64,000 bases of DNA from Thermohalobaculum sp039816045. Lineage in GTDB: Bacteria > Pseudomonadota > Alphaproteobacteria > Rhodobacterales > Rhodobacteraceae. Both the position numbers and the translations under genes were made by a program. The notes under the pieces were generated by a model. The model made no database searches. It was not told the origin of the DNA and saw nothing but the letters and a program-made list of their open reading frames with translations. This document shows, in pieces, positions 24,762-33,052 of this stretch. Within the stretch, counting starts at the first letter, position 1, and each line of letters begins with the position of its first letter. Location of the stretch: positions 124,001 through 188,000 of the forward strand of contig JBCBYB010000001.1 of the NCBI GenBank assembly GCA_039816045.1, given 5' to 3'.

Positions 24762-25031
24762 TCAGCGCGCCAGAAACGACCGGAGCGGGTGGCTCGGAGC
24801 TGCGTGGGTTTGCGGGTTGCTGAGGGCCTCCCGCTCGGCCTCAGAGATGTCCCAGAAAGGTCGCTCGACCTCCGCTTTGAGCTCTTCGCGCGAGATGCCC
24901 ATATCTGCGAGCAGTCTCGGGCTAACCCCGGCCATTTCTCGGCGGCGGCGGCGCACTTCAACCCAAAGGCGCAGAGTCTCGGCGGCGCGGGCGGGTCCGG
25001 TGAAGATACTGTGAAAGAAGCTATCGAACAT
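24762..25031 (-). CDS. DUF1127 small protein
   Basis: 89 residues. The central segment RLLADMGISREELKAEVERPFW is the DUF1127 signature, with an Arg-rich stretch before it (VRRRRREM). DUF1127 proteins in Alphaproteobacteria are small regulators, some linked to RNA binding and to phosphate or stress responses. It is convergent with the response regulator (3 bp apart). ATG 25031 chosen as the family start (FDSFFHSIF). Confidence 0.82.
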   Translation of the reverse strand: MFDSFFHSIFTGPARAAETLRLWVEVRRRRREMAGVSPRLLADMGISREELKAEVERPFWDISEAEREALSNPQTHAAPSHPLRSFLAR

Positions 25032-25207
25032 GATCGTCTCCAAAGCTGCGAACGCGGCGGGGGGCCGTGGTTGTCGTCTCGTCTGGTCCCGCTGGTCCGC
25101 CGGCATCTTGGCCGATCTTCTCGGACAGAGGTGGCCATTGTCGGGGAACGGTAAAAGGGGTGGCGGGGACCGATGCCACCCCTTGTGTCTATCGGGCAAC
25201 GGTGCCG

Positions 25208-26389
25208 TCAGCTGGCGGCGGCAAGGCGGGGAGGGGCCTGCGGAGGCTCTGCCACGATCCGGCTCATGGCCTCGTTCTCTTCCTGCATGCATTTCCCAAG
25301 CGCGATGAGATCCCGTTTGAGGGCGCCGAGCGACCAATCAAATCGTGCGATCCGCTCGGTGATCTCGAAGAGCGGAAGGGAGAGGCTGTCGCGCTGGGTC
25401 TCATAGGCGGCAAGAGCGGCGGGATGATCGGCGATCACCGCCCGAGCGAGCAGTTCGGCGTCACGAAAGGCGTCCGTGATGCCATGGGCCGTGCACGGGT
25501 CCTTGAAGTATCCCGCATCGCCGACAAGCGCCCAGCCTGCGCCTTGCGCTGTCCTGAGGTACCCGCAGCGCCCGGCAAAAAACCGCAGCCGGCCCGCCGG
25601 CTCGGTCCGGCGCATCGCGGCGGCAAGCGACGGCGCAGCTTCGCGCAGTCTGGTCTGGAAGGTCTCGGCCAGAGGGGCACCGCGGAAGCGCTCATGTCGG
25701 CCGCCAACAAAGACGCAAGCCTGGTCGTCGTTGGTGGGGATGATGCCGGCCATCAGCCCATTGCGGTAATGCCAATGGAACCCGCGACCCGCCATCCCCG
25801 GAACATAGCACATCAGGGTGGCACCGCCCGCTTCGCCACGCACGCGCGTCTTGGCCGACACCTGCGCGGCAACCCGGCTGCTCGCGCCGTCTGCGCCGAT
25901 TACGATGCGCGCATGGACGGCAATCCGCTGTCCGTTCGGGCCGATATAGATGAGCCCGGTCACGCGTCCTCCGCCATCGGTGGTCAAGGTCTCCATGGTG
26001 CATCCGAACCGGATCTCGGCCCCGGCGTCACGGGCGGCGTCGACGAGAATGCGGTCCAGCACCGTGCGCCGCGGGGCATAGAGCGCATCCGCTTCGGTCC
26101 TTGCCGGAACAGTGATTTGCTCGTCGCCATAGTGGAATGTCGTGGCCATGACTGCGGGCGTCCCGGCGGCCCTGACCGCAGGCAACAGCCCCCAGCGATC
26201 CAGTGAGAGCACGGCGCCATTCATCAGCGTGTGCGTTGACAGCGTATCCGAGCCGTACTCCGCGCGGTCTATGGCCAGCACGCGCAGCCCCGCACGGGCC
26301 AACAACATCGCGGTGGCCGCACCGGCGCAGCGGGCGCCGACAATAACGGCGTCATAGCGCTCGGGGCGGGCAATGGCAGTGTCAAACAT
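25208..26389 (-). CDS. FAD-dependent oxidoreductase (geranylgeranyl reductase/PHBH-like)
   Basis: 393 residues. The N-terminal FAD motif is a variant (VIVGARCAGAATAMLLA instead of GxGxxG). The IGADGASS (DG motif) and LVGDAGYFKDPCTAHGI (GD motif) are present, and the substrate region lies between them. Enzymes with this layout oxidise or reduce lipophilic or aromatic substrates. No membrane anchor or partner is adjacent. Monocistronic with about 260 bp upstream. Substrate unknown. Confidence 0.85.
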   Translation of the reverse strand: MFDTAIARPERYDAVIVGARCAGAATAMLLARAGLRVLAIDRAEYGSDTLSTHTLMNGAVLSLDRWGLLPAVRAAGTPAVMATTFHYGDEQITVPARTEADALYAPRRTVLDRILVDAARDAGAEIRFGCTMETLTTDGGGRVTGLIYIGPNGQRIAVHARIVIGADGASSRVAAQVSAKTRVRGEAGGATLMCYVPGMAGRGFHWHYRNGLMAGIIPTNDDQACVFVGGRHERFRGAPLAETFQTRLREAAPSLAAAMRRTEPAGRLRFFAGRCGYLRTAQGAGWALVGDAGYFKDPCTAHGITDAFRDAELLARAVIADHPAALAAYETQRDSLSLPLFEITERIARFDWSLGALKRDLIALGKCMQEENEAMSRIVAEPPQAPPRLAAAS

Positions 26390-26653
26390 CGAAGCAATCC
26401 TTTTGTCGATATGGGCGTCTGTGCCGTCTCGGCGCCGTTCGGTTTCGAACGGGCTCGATCAGGCGTCTGGGGGAGGAGAGATGCGCAGATGGCTTTTCAG
26501 CCGTATGTCATTGGTCGTGATGCAGTGTTTCATGCGTTTCAGCGCCGCATCCGGTTTGCGCTCTTGCCTGCGGAGGTGCAGGGCGCCTAGGCTCGAACGT
26601 TAAGGTCCAAGAGACGGCCCAGACGGCCGCACCGGGCCAATGGGAGTAACGCC
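26390..26653. other. Intergenic region with one possible 40-codon frame
   Basis: 264 bp. A frame at 26481-26603 (+) starts MRRWLFSRMSLVV behind GGGGGAGGAG. It is Arg/Cys-rich with no recognisable domain. The Shine-Dalgarno is strong but close (4 bp), and I cannot tell a real peptide from chance. Nothing else was seen. Confidence 0.3.
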
Positions 26654-26944
26654 ATGTGCCAGATTTTTGCCGGACAGCCGGTGGAAAACTACCAATGCGA
26701 GACGCGATCCATGCGTCTGAACGGGCATTGCACCTCGATCCGGCTAGAGAATGCGTTTTGGCGTGTGCTGGAGCAAATCGCGGCCAGCGAAGGGGTCAGC
26801 GTGCCGCAGTTTGTGTCGACGGTGCATGACGAGGTGATTGAGCTGCATGGGGAGGCGGGCAATTTCACCTCGCTTCTGCGCTGTGCCTGCCTCGTGCATA
26901 TCGCGCGCCAATCGGAACCGGCGCCGGTGGCGCTCAGCGCGTAG
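26654..26944 (+). CDS. Ribbon-helix-helix domain protein (RHH_4 type)
   Basis: 96 residues. The core reads SMRLNGHCTSIRLENAFWRVL, then ASEGVSVPQFVSTVHDE and LLRCACL, the pattern of the alphaproteobacterial RHH_4 family of small putative DNA-binding proteins. ATG 26654 has GGGAG 8 bp upstream. Probably a transcriptional regulator, targets unknown. The N-terminal 20 residues contain two cysteines, which is unusual for the family as I know it. Confidence 0.8.
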   Translation: MCQIFAGQPVENYQCETRSMRLNGHCTSIRLENAFWRVLEQIAASEGVSVPQFVSTVHDEVIELHGEAGNFTSLLRCACLVHIARQSEPAPVALSA

Positions 26945-27019
26945 TAGCGGGCTACCACCACCGCCCGGCTCGGCGCCGCTAGTCTGATATCTCAAACGGA
27001 TGGGATGAGGAGGCGCGCC

Positions 27020-27424
27020 GTGGCCAAGGCCATTCACATGATGATCCGGGTGCTGGATGAGGCCCGCTCCTGCGCGTTCTACGAGACAGCGTTCGGCCTC
27101 ACAGTCGCGGAGCGGATGGATTTCCCTAACTTCACCTTGATTTATCTGCGCAACCCGGAGGCGGATTTCGAGCTCGAGCTCACGGTCAACAAGGGCACCG
27201 AGGAGCCCTATGACCTCGGCACAGGCTATGGGCACATCGCCTTCACGGTCGACGATATCCACGCGGAACACGCGCGCTTCGAGGCCGAAGGACTGAACCC
27301 ACGGAAGGTCGTGGCCTTTGCGCCTGGGGGCGAGGGCACGCCGGTGATCGCCACATTCTTCTTTGTTGCAGACCCGGATGGGTATCAGATCGAAGTGATG
27401 CAGCGCGCTGGGCGCTATCAATAG
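27020..27424 (+). CDS. gloA: Lactoylglutathione lyase (glyoxalase I)
   Basis: 134 residues. Isomerises the methylglyoxal-glutathione hemithioacetal to S-lactoylglutathione. All four metal ligands align with the E. coli enzyme: His6 (IHMMIRV), Glu53 (LELTVN), His72 (YGHIAF) and Glu125 (GYQIEV). The GTG start at 27020 has TGAGGAGG 7 bp upstream; ATG 27005 lies before that site. It precedes the GMC dehydrogenase pair by 93 bp. Confidence 0.93.
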   Translation: MAKAIHMMIRVLDEARSCAFYETAFGLTVAERMDFPNFTLIYLRNPEADFELELTVNKGTEEPYDLGTGYGHIAFTVDDIHAEHARFEAEGLNPRKVVAFAPGGEGTPVIATFFFVADPDGYQIEVMQRAGRYQ

Positions 27425-27517
27425 GGAGAAGACACGCAGCGGCACACGGCGTGCCGCATTTGACGGAGCGACCGACCGGGCGAGCAACGACCTGGCGGCG
27501 AATTGGGAGAGGAAACC

Positions 27518-28057
27518 ATGATGGAAGGACACGCCGCACGGGGAATGACCCGGCGTGAGCTTTTGGCATCGGGCGTCGCGGCGAGTGCGGCGCTGGTGGT
27601 CGGTGCGGGCTTTGTCGCCAGCAGCACCGAGGCCTGGGCGATGGAGGTGAAGGCGCTGAAGCCCGCCACCATGGCCACGCTGGTTCAGATGGCGCGCGAC
27701 ATCTATCCCCATGACCATGTGCCGGACCAACACTATGCCGCTGCGGTGAAAGGCCATGACGACGCGGCCGCAGGCGACGACGCCGTCCGTGAGATGATCG
27801 AGGGCGGTGTGGACGGGCTCGACACCATGGCTGCGGGGCAGGGGCATGGCTCCTATCTCGGCACGGGCTGGGAGATCGACCGGGTCGCGATGCTGCGCCA
27901 GATCGAGGGCAGTCCGTTCTTCCAGACGATCCGCGGCGGCCTTGTGGTCGGTCTCTACAACCAAAAGGACCTCTGGCCGCTCTTTGGCTATGAGGGTGAG
28001 TCCTACTCCAAGGGTGGATACATCGCCCATGGGTTCGACGACATCGCGTGGCTCTGA
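27518..28057 (+). CDS. Small subunit of GMC dehydrogenase (gluconate 2-dehydrogenase subunit 3-like), Tat-exported
   Basis: 179 residues with a twin-arginine signal (MTRRELLASGVAASAALVVG). The mature part contains ARDIYPHDHVPDQHYAAAV and EGGVDGLD, and its C-terminal part resembles small subunits of membrane sugar/alcohol dehydrogenases. It would be exported folded with the GMC subunit encoded 16 bp downstream. ATG 27518 has GAGAGGAAA upstream. No cytochrome c subunit follows, so the electron acceptor is unclear. Confidence 0.82.
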   Translation: MMEGHAARGMTRRELLASGVAASAALVVGAGFVASSTEAWAMEVKALKPATMATLVQMARDIYPHDHVPDQHYAAAVKGHDDAAAGDDAVREMIEGGVDGLDTMAAGQGHGSYLGTGWEIDRVAMLRQIEGSPFFQTIRGGLVVGLYNQKDLWPLFGYEGESYSKGGYIAHGFDDIAWL

Positions 28058-28072
28058 GGGGAGGACGAAACA

Positions 28073-29644
28073 ATGGCTGCACCATTTGACCTCACCGACG
28101 ACAGCGTGGTCGTCGTGATCGGTACCGGCGCGGGCGGCGGCACGCTCGCCAACGAACTCGCGCAAAAGGGGATCTCGGTCGTCGCGCTCGAAGCGGGCGG
28201 GCGGCATTTGCCGGATGACTATCTGAACGACGAGTGGGCAAGCTTCGGCCAGCTCGCCTGGCTCGACAAGCGCACCACTTCTGGCGGTTGGCGCGTCGCC
28301 AAGGACTTCGCGGGATTGCCGGCGTGGATCGTGAAGGCGGTCGGCGGCTCGACCGTGCACTGGGCCGGCGCCTCGCTGCGGTTCCAGGAGCACGAGTGGC
28401 GGGTCGCGAGCGAGTATGGCGGTATCCCAGGGGCGAACCTCCTCGACTGGCCGATCACGGCGGAGGAGATGGACCCCTGGTACACCAAGGCCGAGGACAA
28501 GATCGGCGTCACCCGTACTGGCGACCGCCCAGGCCTGCCGGGCAACAACAACTACAAGGTGCTGGAGAAGGGAGCGAAGGCGCTCGGCTATAAAGACGTC
28601 CACACTGGTCGGATGGGCATCAACTCGGTGGAGCGGGAGGGACGCCCGGCCTGCCAACAGCTCGGCTTCTGCTTCCAGGGCTGCAAGTACGGCGCGAAGT
28701 GGTCGACCGCCTATACCGAGATCCCGGCCGGCGAAGCGACGGGCAATCTCGAGGTGCGCGAGCATGCCCATGTGCTCCGGATCGAGCATGGCGACGACGG
28801 CAAGGTTTCGGGCGTCGTCTATGCCGACAAGGACGGCAACGAGCAGCGCCAGGCGGCGCGGGTCGTCGCGGTGGCCGGCAACTCCATCGAGAGCCCGCGC
28901 CTCCTGCTGAACTCCGCCTCGTCGATGTTCCCGGACGGGCTGGCCAACAGCTCCGGCCAGGTCGGACGGAACTACATGCGGCATATGACGGGGTCGGTCT
29001 ATGCGATCTTCCCCGAGCCTGTGCGCATGTGGCGGGGCACCACCATGGCCGGCATCGTCACCGATGAGAGCAAGAATGACCCCAGTCGCGGCTTTGTCGG
29101 CGGCTATGAGATGGAGACGCTCTCCATTGGCTTGCCCTTCATGGCGGCCTTCCTCGACCCCGGCGCCTGGGGGCGTGAGTTCTCCACGGCGATGGACGGC
29201 TATGAGCATATGGCGGGGATGTGGCTTGTCGGCGAGGACATGCCGCAGGAGAGCAACCGCATCACGCTGCATCCCACCGAGGTCGACCAATACGGTTTGC
29301 CGGTGCCGAATGTGCACTTCACCGACCACCCGAACGACATCGCGATGCGCAACCACGCTTACGGGCAGGGCGCGGCGATTTATGACGCCGTGGGTGCGAC
29401 GCGGACCTTGCCGACACCGCCCTATCCCTCGACGCACAACCTCGGCACCAACCGGATGTCGGCGCGTGCCCGGGACGGGGTCGTGAACAGCGTCGGCCAG
29501 GCGCATGACGTGGCCAATCTCTTTGTCTCGGATGGCTCCCAGTTCACCACCGGGGCGGCGGAGAACCCGACGCTCACGATCGTTGCGCTGGCGATCCGTC
29601 AGGCCGATGCGATGGCCGGGATGATGAGCCGCGGCGAGATCTGA
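28073..29644 (+). CDS. GMC family FAD-dependent dehydrogenase (large subunit)
   Basis: 523 residues. The FAD motif is GTGAGGG (17-23). VGGSTVHWAGASLRF is the family signature region, a CFQGCKYGAK segment holds two cysteines, and the C-terminal block STHNLGTNRMS / VSDGSQFTTGAAENPTLT carries the catalytic region. It oxidises an alcohol or sugar in the periplasm, exported via the small subunit's Tat signal. Overall layout matches gluconate 2-dehydrogenase-type flavoproteins. Sits in a sugar-related neighbourhood; substrate unknown. Confidence 0.88.
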   Translation: MAAPFDLTDDSVVVVIGTGAGGGTLANELAQKGISVVALEAGGRHLPDDYLNDEWASFGQLAWLDKRTTSGGWRVAKDFAGLPAWIVKAVGGSTVHWAGASLRFQEHEWRVASEYGGIPGANLLDWPITAEEMDPWYTKAEDKIGVTRTGDRPGLPGNNNYKVLEKGAKALGYKDVHTGRMGINSVEREGRPACQQLGFCFQGCKYGAKWSTAYTEIPAGEATGNLEVREHAHVLRIEHGDDGKVSGVVYADKDGNEQRQAARVVAVAGNSIESPRLLLNSASSMFPDGLANSSGQVGRNYMRHMTGSVYAIFPEPVRMWRGTTMAGIVTDESKNDPSRGFVGGYEMETLSIGLPFMAAFLDPGAWGREFSTAMDGYEHMAGMWLVGEDMPQESNRITLHPTEVDQYGLPVPNVHFTDHPNDIAMRNHAYGQGAAIYDAVGATRTLPTPPYPSTHNLGTNRMSARARDGVVNSVGQAHDVANLFVSDGSQFTTGAAENPTLTIVALAIRQADAMAGMMSRGEI

Positions 29645-29692
29645 CGCGGTATCAAAACCGCTCTGCCTTGTCGGGGGGCAAGGAGAAGCCCG

Positions 29693-29720
29693 CCGGCCTG
29701 GGAAACTGTCCCCGGGCCGG
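29693..29720. terminator. Hairpin between convergent genes
   Basis: CCGGCCTGGG (29693-29702) pairs with CCCGGGCCGG (29711-29720) with one G-T wobble. A second hairpin CCAGCC/GGCTGG follows at 29741-29757 with GGTTT after it. They lie between the GMC gene and the convergent isomerase gene and probably end both transcripts. Confidence 0.45.
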
Positions 29721-29776
29721 CCAATACCGCTCCACGTCGACCAGCCCCATTGGCTGGGGTTTGCGCGGTCAGCTGG

Positions 29777-30535
29777 TCAACGGTAGCGCTCAAGCCAGCC
29801 GAGGCCGTCCTCGGTCAACCCAGCCGGGCGATACTCGCACCCGACCCAACCATCGTAGCCAGAGGCGTCGAGCTCGGCCATCAGCTGGTGAAAGTTCAGC
29901 TCACCGGTGTCAGGTTCCTGGCGCTTCGGCACGCTGGCGACCTGCACATGTTTGGTGATTGGCGCCAGGGCATGGATGCGCCGGGTGAGGTCACCCTCCA
30001 TGATCTGCGTGTGGTAGAGATCGAGTTGCAGTTGCAGGTTCCGCGCCCCGACTTCTGCCACCACGCCCCGCGCCTCATCCGTGTGCTGGAGGTGATAGCC
30101 GGGCATGTCCCAGTGGTTGATCGGCTCGATGACAAAGCCCTGCTCGGGAGCAAGCGCCGCTGCCCGGGCGAGCCGTTCGACATAAGCAGCCCTTGCTGCT
30201 GGTCCCTTCGCGAGCCCGGCCATCACGTGGATGTTGCGTGGCTTCAGCACCGCCGCATAGGCCAGCGCCCGGTCAAGATCCGCCTCGAACCGCACATCCC
30301 AGCCCGGGACCGCCGCCGCGCCGCGCTCGCCGCCGTCCCAATCCCCAGCCGGCGTGTTGTAGAGCGCCATGGTGAGGCCGTTCGCGTCCAAACGCTCGCG
30401 GATGGCGCTGGCCTCGTGTTCGTAGGGGAACAGAAACTCCACCGCCTTGAACCCGGCCGCGGCCGCCCGGTCGAAGCGCTCGAGAAACGGCACGTCCTGG
30501 AACATCTGGGAGAGGTTCGCGGCAAAGCTTGGCAT
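29777..30535 (-). CDS. Hydroxypyruvate isomerase family TIM-barrel protein (Hyi/OtnI-like)
   Basis: 252 residues from ATG 30535; a GTG two codons earlier overlaps the upstream stop. The sequence begins with the typical FAANLSQMFQDVPFLERF and contains FKAVEFLFPYE, VIEPINHWDMPGY and QLDLYHTQIMEGD, which provide the Glu/His/Asp metal-site residues of the family. It interconverts hydroxypyruvate and tartronate semialdehyde or an analogous 3-keto/2-keto acid. It is the last gene of a leftward pair with the FAH-family hydrolase. Confidence 0.86.
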   Translation of the reverse strand: MPSFAANLSQMFQDVPFLERFDRAAAAGFKAVEFLFPYEHEASAIRERLDANGLTMALYNTPAGDWDGGERGAAAVPGWDVRFEADLDRALAYAAVLKPRNIHVMAGLAKGPAARAAYVERLARAAALAPEQGFVIEPINHWDMPGYHLQHTDEARGVVAEVGARNLQLQLDLYHTQIMEGDLTRRIHALAPITKHVQVASVPKRQEPDTGELNFHQLMAELDASGYDGWVGCEYRPAGLTEDGLGWLERYR

Positions 30536-30540
30536 CGGCA

Positions 30541-31389
30541 CTATCCCGGATAATCGACGACGGTCTGGCGCTGCTCGCCGAGCCCGTCGATGCCAAGGGC
30601 GATTTCGTCACCGGGGACGAGCCATCCTTTGGGGTCCATCCCCATGGCCACCCCCTCCGGCGTGCCCGTGGCGATGATGTCCCCCGGCACCAGCGCCATA
30701 AAGCGGGACATGTAGGAGACGATCTCAGCCACGCTGAAGATCATGTCCGACGTGCTAGAGCGCTGCCGGTCCGTGCCGTTTACCGTCAGCCAGCAGCCGA
30801 GCGCCTGGGGGTCCGGCACCTCGTCGGCGGTGACGAGCCAGGGGCCCGTGGGCCCGAAGCTCGGCGCGGATTTGCCCTTGACCCATTGGCCGAGCCGTTC
30901 TGCCTGGAACTCCCGCTCCGAGACGTCGTTGATCACGCAATAGCCCGAGACCACCGACAGCGCGTTCGCTTCGGACACATGCTCGGCCCGCGCGCCGATC
31001 ACGATGCCGAGTTCCACCTCATAGTCCAGCTTTTGTGAGGCCTTTGGCCGGATCACCGGGTCGAACGGACCGGAGAGCGCGCTGGCGGCCTTGTTGAACA
31101 GGATCGGCTCGGAGGGGATCTCCATCCCGCTTTCCTTGGCGTGGTTCACGTAATTGAGCCCGACGCAGTGGAACGTCGGAACCGAGGCCAGACAGGACCC
31201 GATCCGCGGCTTGCCCTCAACGGCTGGCAGCGAGGCCGGATCGATCCGCCGCAACCGGTCGAGCGCGGTCAGCGAGACGGTCTCCCCCGCCAGGTCGCTC
31301 ACGAAATCCGAGAGATCGCGCAGCGTGCCCCCATCGTCCAGAAGCCCAGGCTTTTCCGCCCCCTGTGGCCCGAAGCGCAAGAGTTTCAT
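30541..31389 (-). CDS. Fumarylacetoacetate hydrolase family protein (2,4-diketo-3-deoxy acid hydrolase-like)
   Basis: 282 residues. The FAH catalytic domain is clear: CVGLNYVNHAKE, LDYEVELGIVIG (metal-binding acidic residues), CVINDVSEREFQ and GDIIATGTPEGVAMG. Such enzymes cleave 2,4-diketo-3-deoxy-L-fuconate or -rhamnonate into pyruvate plus L-lactate, and the divergently encoded SDR strongly resembles the enzyme of the preceding step. Its stop overlaps the GTG alternative of the isomerase gene by one base. Assignment to the fuconate pathway is inference from context and similarity. Confidence 0.85.
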   Translation of the reverse strand: MKLLRFGPQGAEKPGLLDDGGTLRDLSDFVSDLAGETVSLTALDRLRRIDPASLPAVEGKPRIGSCLASVPTFHCVGLNYVNHAKESGMEIPSEPILFNKAASALSGPFDPVIRPKASQKLDYEVELGIVIGARAEHVSEANALSVVSGYCVINDVSEREFQAERLGQWVKGKSAPSFGPTGPWLVTADEVPDPQALGCWLTVNGTDRQRSSTSDMIFSVAEIVSYMSRFMALVPGDIIATGTPEGVAMGMDPKGWLVPGDEIALGIDGLGEQRQTVVDYPG

Positions 31390-31517
31390 CGCATCCCCCT
31401 ATCCATTGTTATTCGCGTTCGCGTTGCGCCAGACCCTATCGCTCGCCCCGCGACCCGGCAAGCGCTTGCGCGACGCTGAAGATGGTCCTCTAATCCGGGA
31501 AACAAGGGAGAGACGGC

Positions 31518-32258
31518 ATGGGACGATTGGCGGGCAAGCGCGCATTTTTGACAGCGGCGGGACAGGGTATCGGGGCGGCCACGGCACGTGCCTTCGCGGC
31601 CGAGGGAGCGGAGGTGATCGCCACCGACATCTCAGCACCTCTGTTGGAGACCCTTGCCGCCGACACAGGGGCCGAAACCACAGTGTTGGATGCCCGCGAC
31701 ACCACTGCGGTGTTGGCCGAGGCCGAGCGGGTGGGCGCTGTCGACATTCTCTTCAACTGTGCGGGCTATGTGCACCAGGGCACCGTGCTCGAATGCGATG
31801 AGGCGGCCTGGGATCTCTCATTTGATCTCAACGTCAAGTCCATGTGGCGAACGCTGAGGGCTTTCCTGCCGGGGATGGTCGCAAACGGTGGGGGCTCGAT
31901 CATCAACATGGCCTCCGGTGCGAGTTCGATCAAAGGCGCCCCGAACCGTTTTGTCTACGGTGCGACTAAGGCGGCTGTGATCGGGCTCACGAAATCGGTG
32001 GCCGCAGACTTCGTGACCAAGGGCGTGCGTTGCAACGCGATCTGCCCGGGCACGATCCAATCGCCGTCGCTCGAAGAGCGAATGCGCGATCTTCCGGGCA
32101 CCTATGAGGAGAACCGGGCGGCCTTCGTGGCGCGTCAACCGATGGGGCGGATCGGCACGCCCGAGGAGATCGGCGCGATGGCGGTTTACCTCGCAAGCGA
32201 TGAGAGTGCGTTTGTGACCGGGGGCGAATTCAAGATCGACGGAGGCTGGACGCTGTGA
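31518..32258 (+). CDS. SDR resembling 2-keto-3-deoxy-L-fuconate dehydrogenase
   Basis: 246 residues. Cofactor motif TAAGQGIG (12-19), NCAG (80-83), catalytic Ser133, Tyr147, Lys151. The segment NRFVYGATKAAVIGLTKSVA, followed by RCNAICPGTI, is characteristic of the BDH2 / 2-keto-3-deoxy-L-fuconate 4-dehydrogenase branch. It would make the 2,4-diketo acid that the divergent FAH-family hydrolase splits. The start has AAGGGAGAG upstream. The stop overlaps the next gene (GTGA). Confidence 0.87.
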   Translation: MGRLAGKRAFLTAAGQGIGAATARAFAAEGAEVIATDISAPLLETLAADTGAETTVLDARDTTAVLAEAERVGAVDILFNCAGYVHQGTVLECDEAAWDLSFDLNVKSMWRTLRAFLPGMVANGGGSIINMASGASSIKGAPNRFVYGATKAAVIGLTKSVAADFVTKGVRCNAICPGTIQSPSLEERMRDLPGTYEENRAAFVARQPMGRIGTPEEIGAMAVYLASDESAFVTGGEFKIDGGWTL

Positions 32259-33052
32259 GCATCGACTGGGCCACCGCATATGACAACCGCGCGGCAGTGG
32301 CGAACTCGGCCGAGCTTATGGCCGAGTTCGAGGCCGAGGCCGCGGGGTTTCGCGCATCGGCTCGGATCGAGCGGGTGGTCTGGGGCGAAGGGCGGCAGAC
32401 CGTCGATCTTGTCCGGCCCGACGGGGATCCCGAGGGTCTCGCGGTCTTCGTGCATGGTGGATACTGGCACCGCGGTGCGCCGGATGTGTTTACGCAACTC
32501 GCGGCCGGGGCGGTCGCGCAAGGATGGGCCGTCGCTCTGCCTGGCTACCGGCTTTGTCCAGACGTCTCGATCTCGGAGATCACGCGTGACGTCGCCGCGG
32601 GCATTGAGACAGCGGCCAAGGCACTCGCCGGGCCAATCCGCTTGGCGGGGCACTCGGCGGGCGGGCATCTCGCGAGCCGGATGGTTTGCGGCGCGCTCGA
32701 TGCGTCTCTGCTCGGCCGTGTGACCGGTGTGCTCTCGATCAGCGGGCTACACGATCTGCGCCCCATCATGCGGACCCCGATGCAGGAGGTGCTCTCGCTC
32801 AGCATCGACGAGGCCCGGGCCGAGAGCCCCGCGCTTTTGGAGCCGCTCGCGGACATCCCCGTCACTGCCTGGGTGGGCGCTGAGGAGCTGCCGGAATTGC
32901 GCCGCCAGACCCGCCTGCTCACTGAGATCTGGGGCGGACTCGGGCTCCACGCCGAGGCCTTGGAGGACGCGGGCCACGACCACTTCACGGTGATCAAAGC
33001 GTTGACTGAGGCGGACAGCCCGATCACCCGCAATTGGCTGGGTGGGCAGTGA
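32255..33052 (+). CDS. Alpha/beta hydrolase (arylformamidase/esterase-like)
   Basis: 265 residues. Oxyanion-hole motif HGGYWHRG and nucleophile elbow GHSAGGH are as in kynurenine formamidase-like and hormone-sensitive-lipase-like hydrolases. The catalytic His is probably in DAGHDHFTV near the C-terminus. GTG 32255 overlaps the SDR stop, and its own stop overlaps the next gene's GTG, so three genes are coupled. It may release a lactone or ester substrate for the sugar-acid pathway; that is inference. Confidence 0.85.
   Translation: MSIDWATAYDNRAAVANSAELMAEFEAEAAGFRASARIERVVWGEGRQTVDLVRPDGDPEGLAVFVHGGYWHRGAPDVFTQLAAGAVAQGWAVALPGYRLCPDVSISEITRDVAAGIETAAKALAGPIRLAGHSAGGHLASRMVCGALDASLLGRVTGVLSISGLHDLRPIMRTPMQEVLSLSIDEARAESPALLEPLADIPVTAWVGAEELPELRRQTRLLTEIWGGLGLHAEALEDAGHDHFTVIKALTEADSPITRNWLGGQ

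Noticed and set aside
26744..29506. A 920-codon open frame on the reverse strand
   Set aside because: It is antisense to glyoxalase and the GMC dehydrogenase genes, which have clear motifs; its composition is that of a mirror frame.
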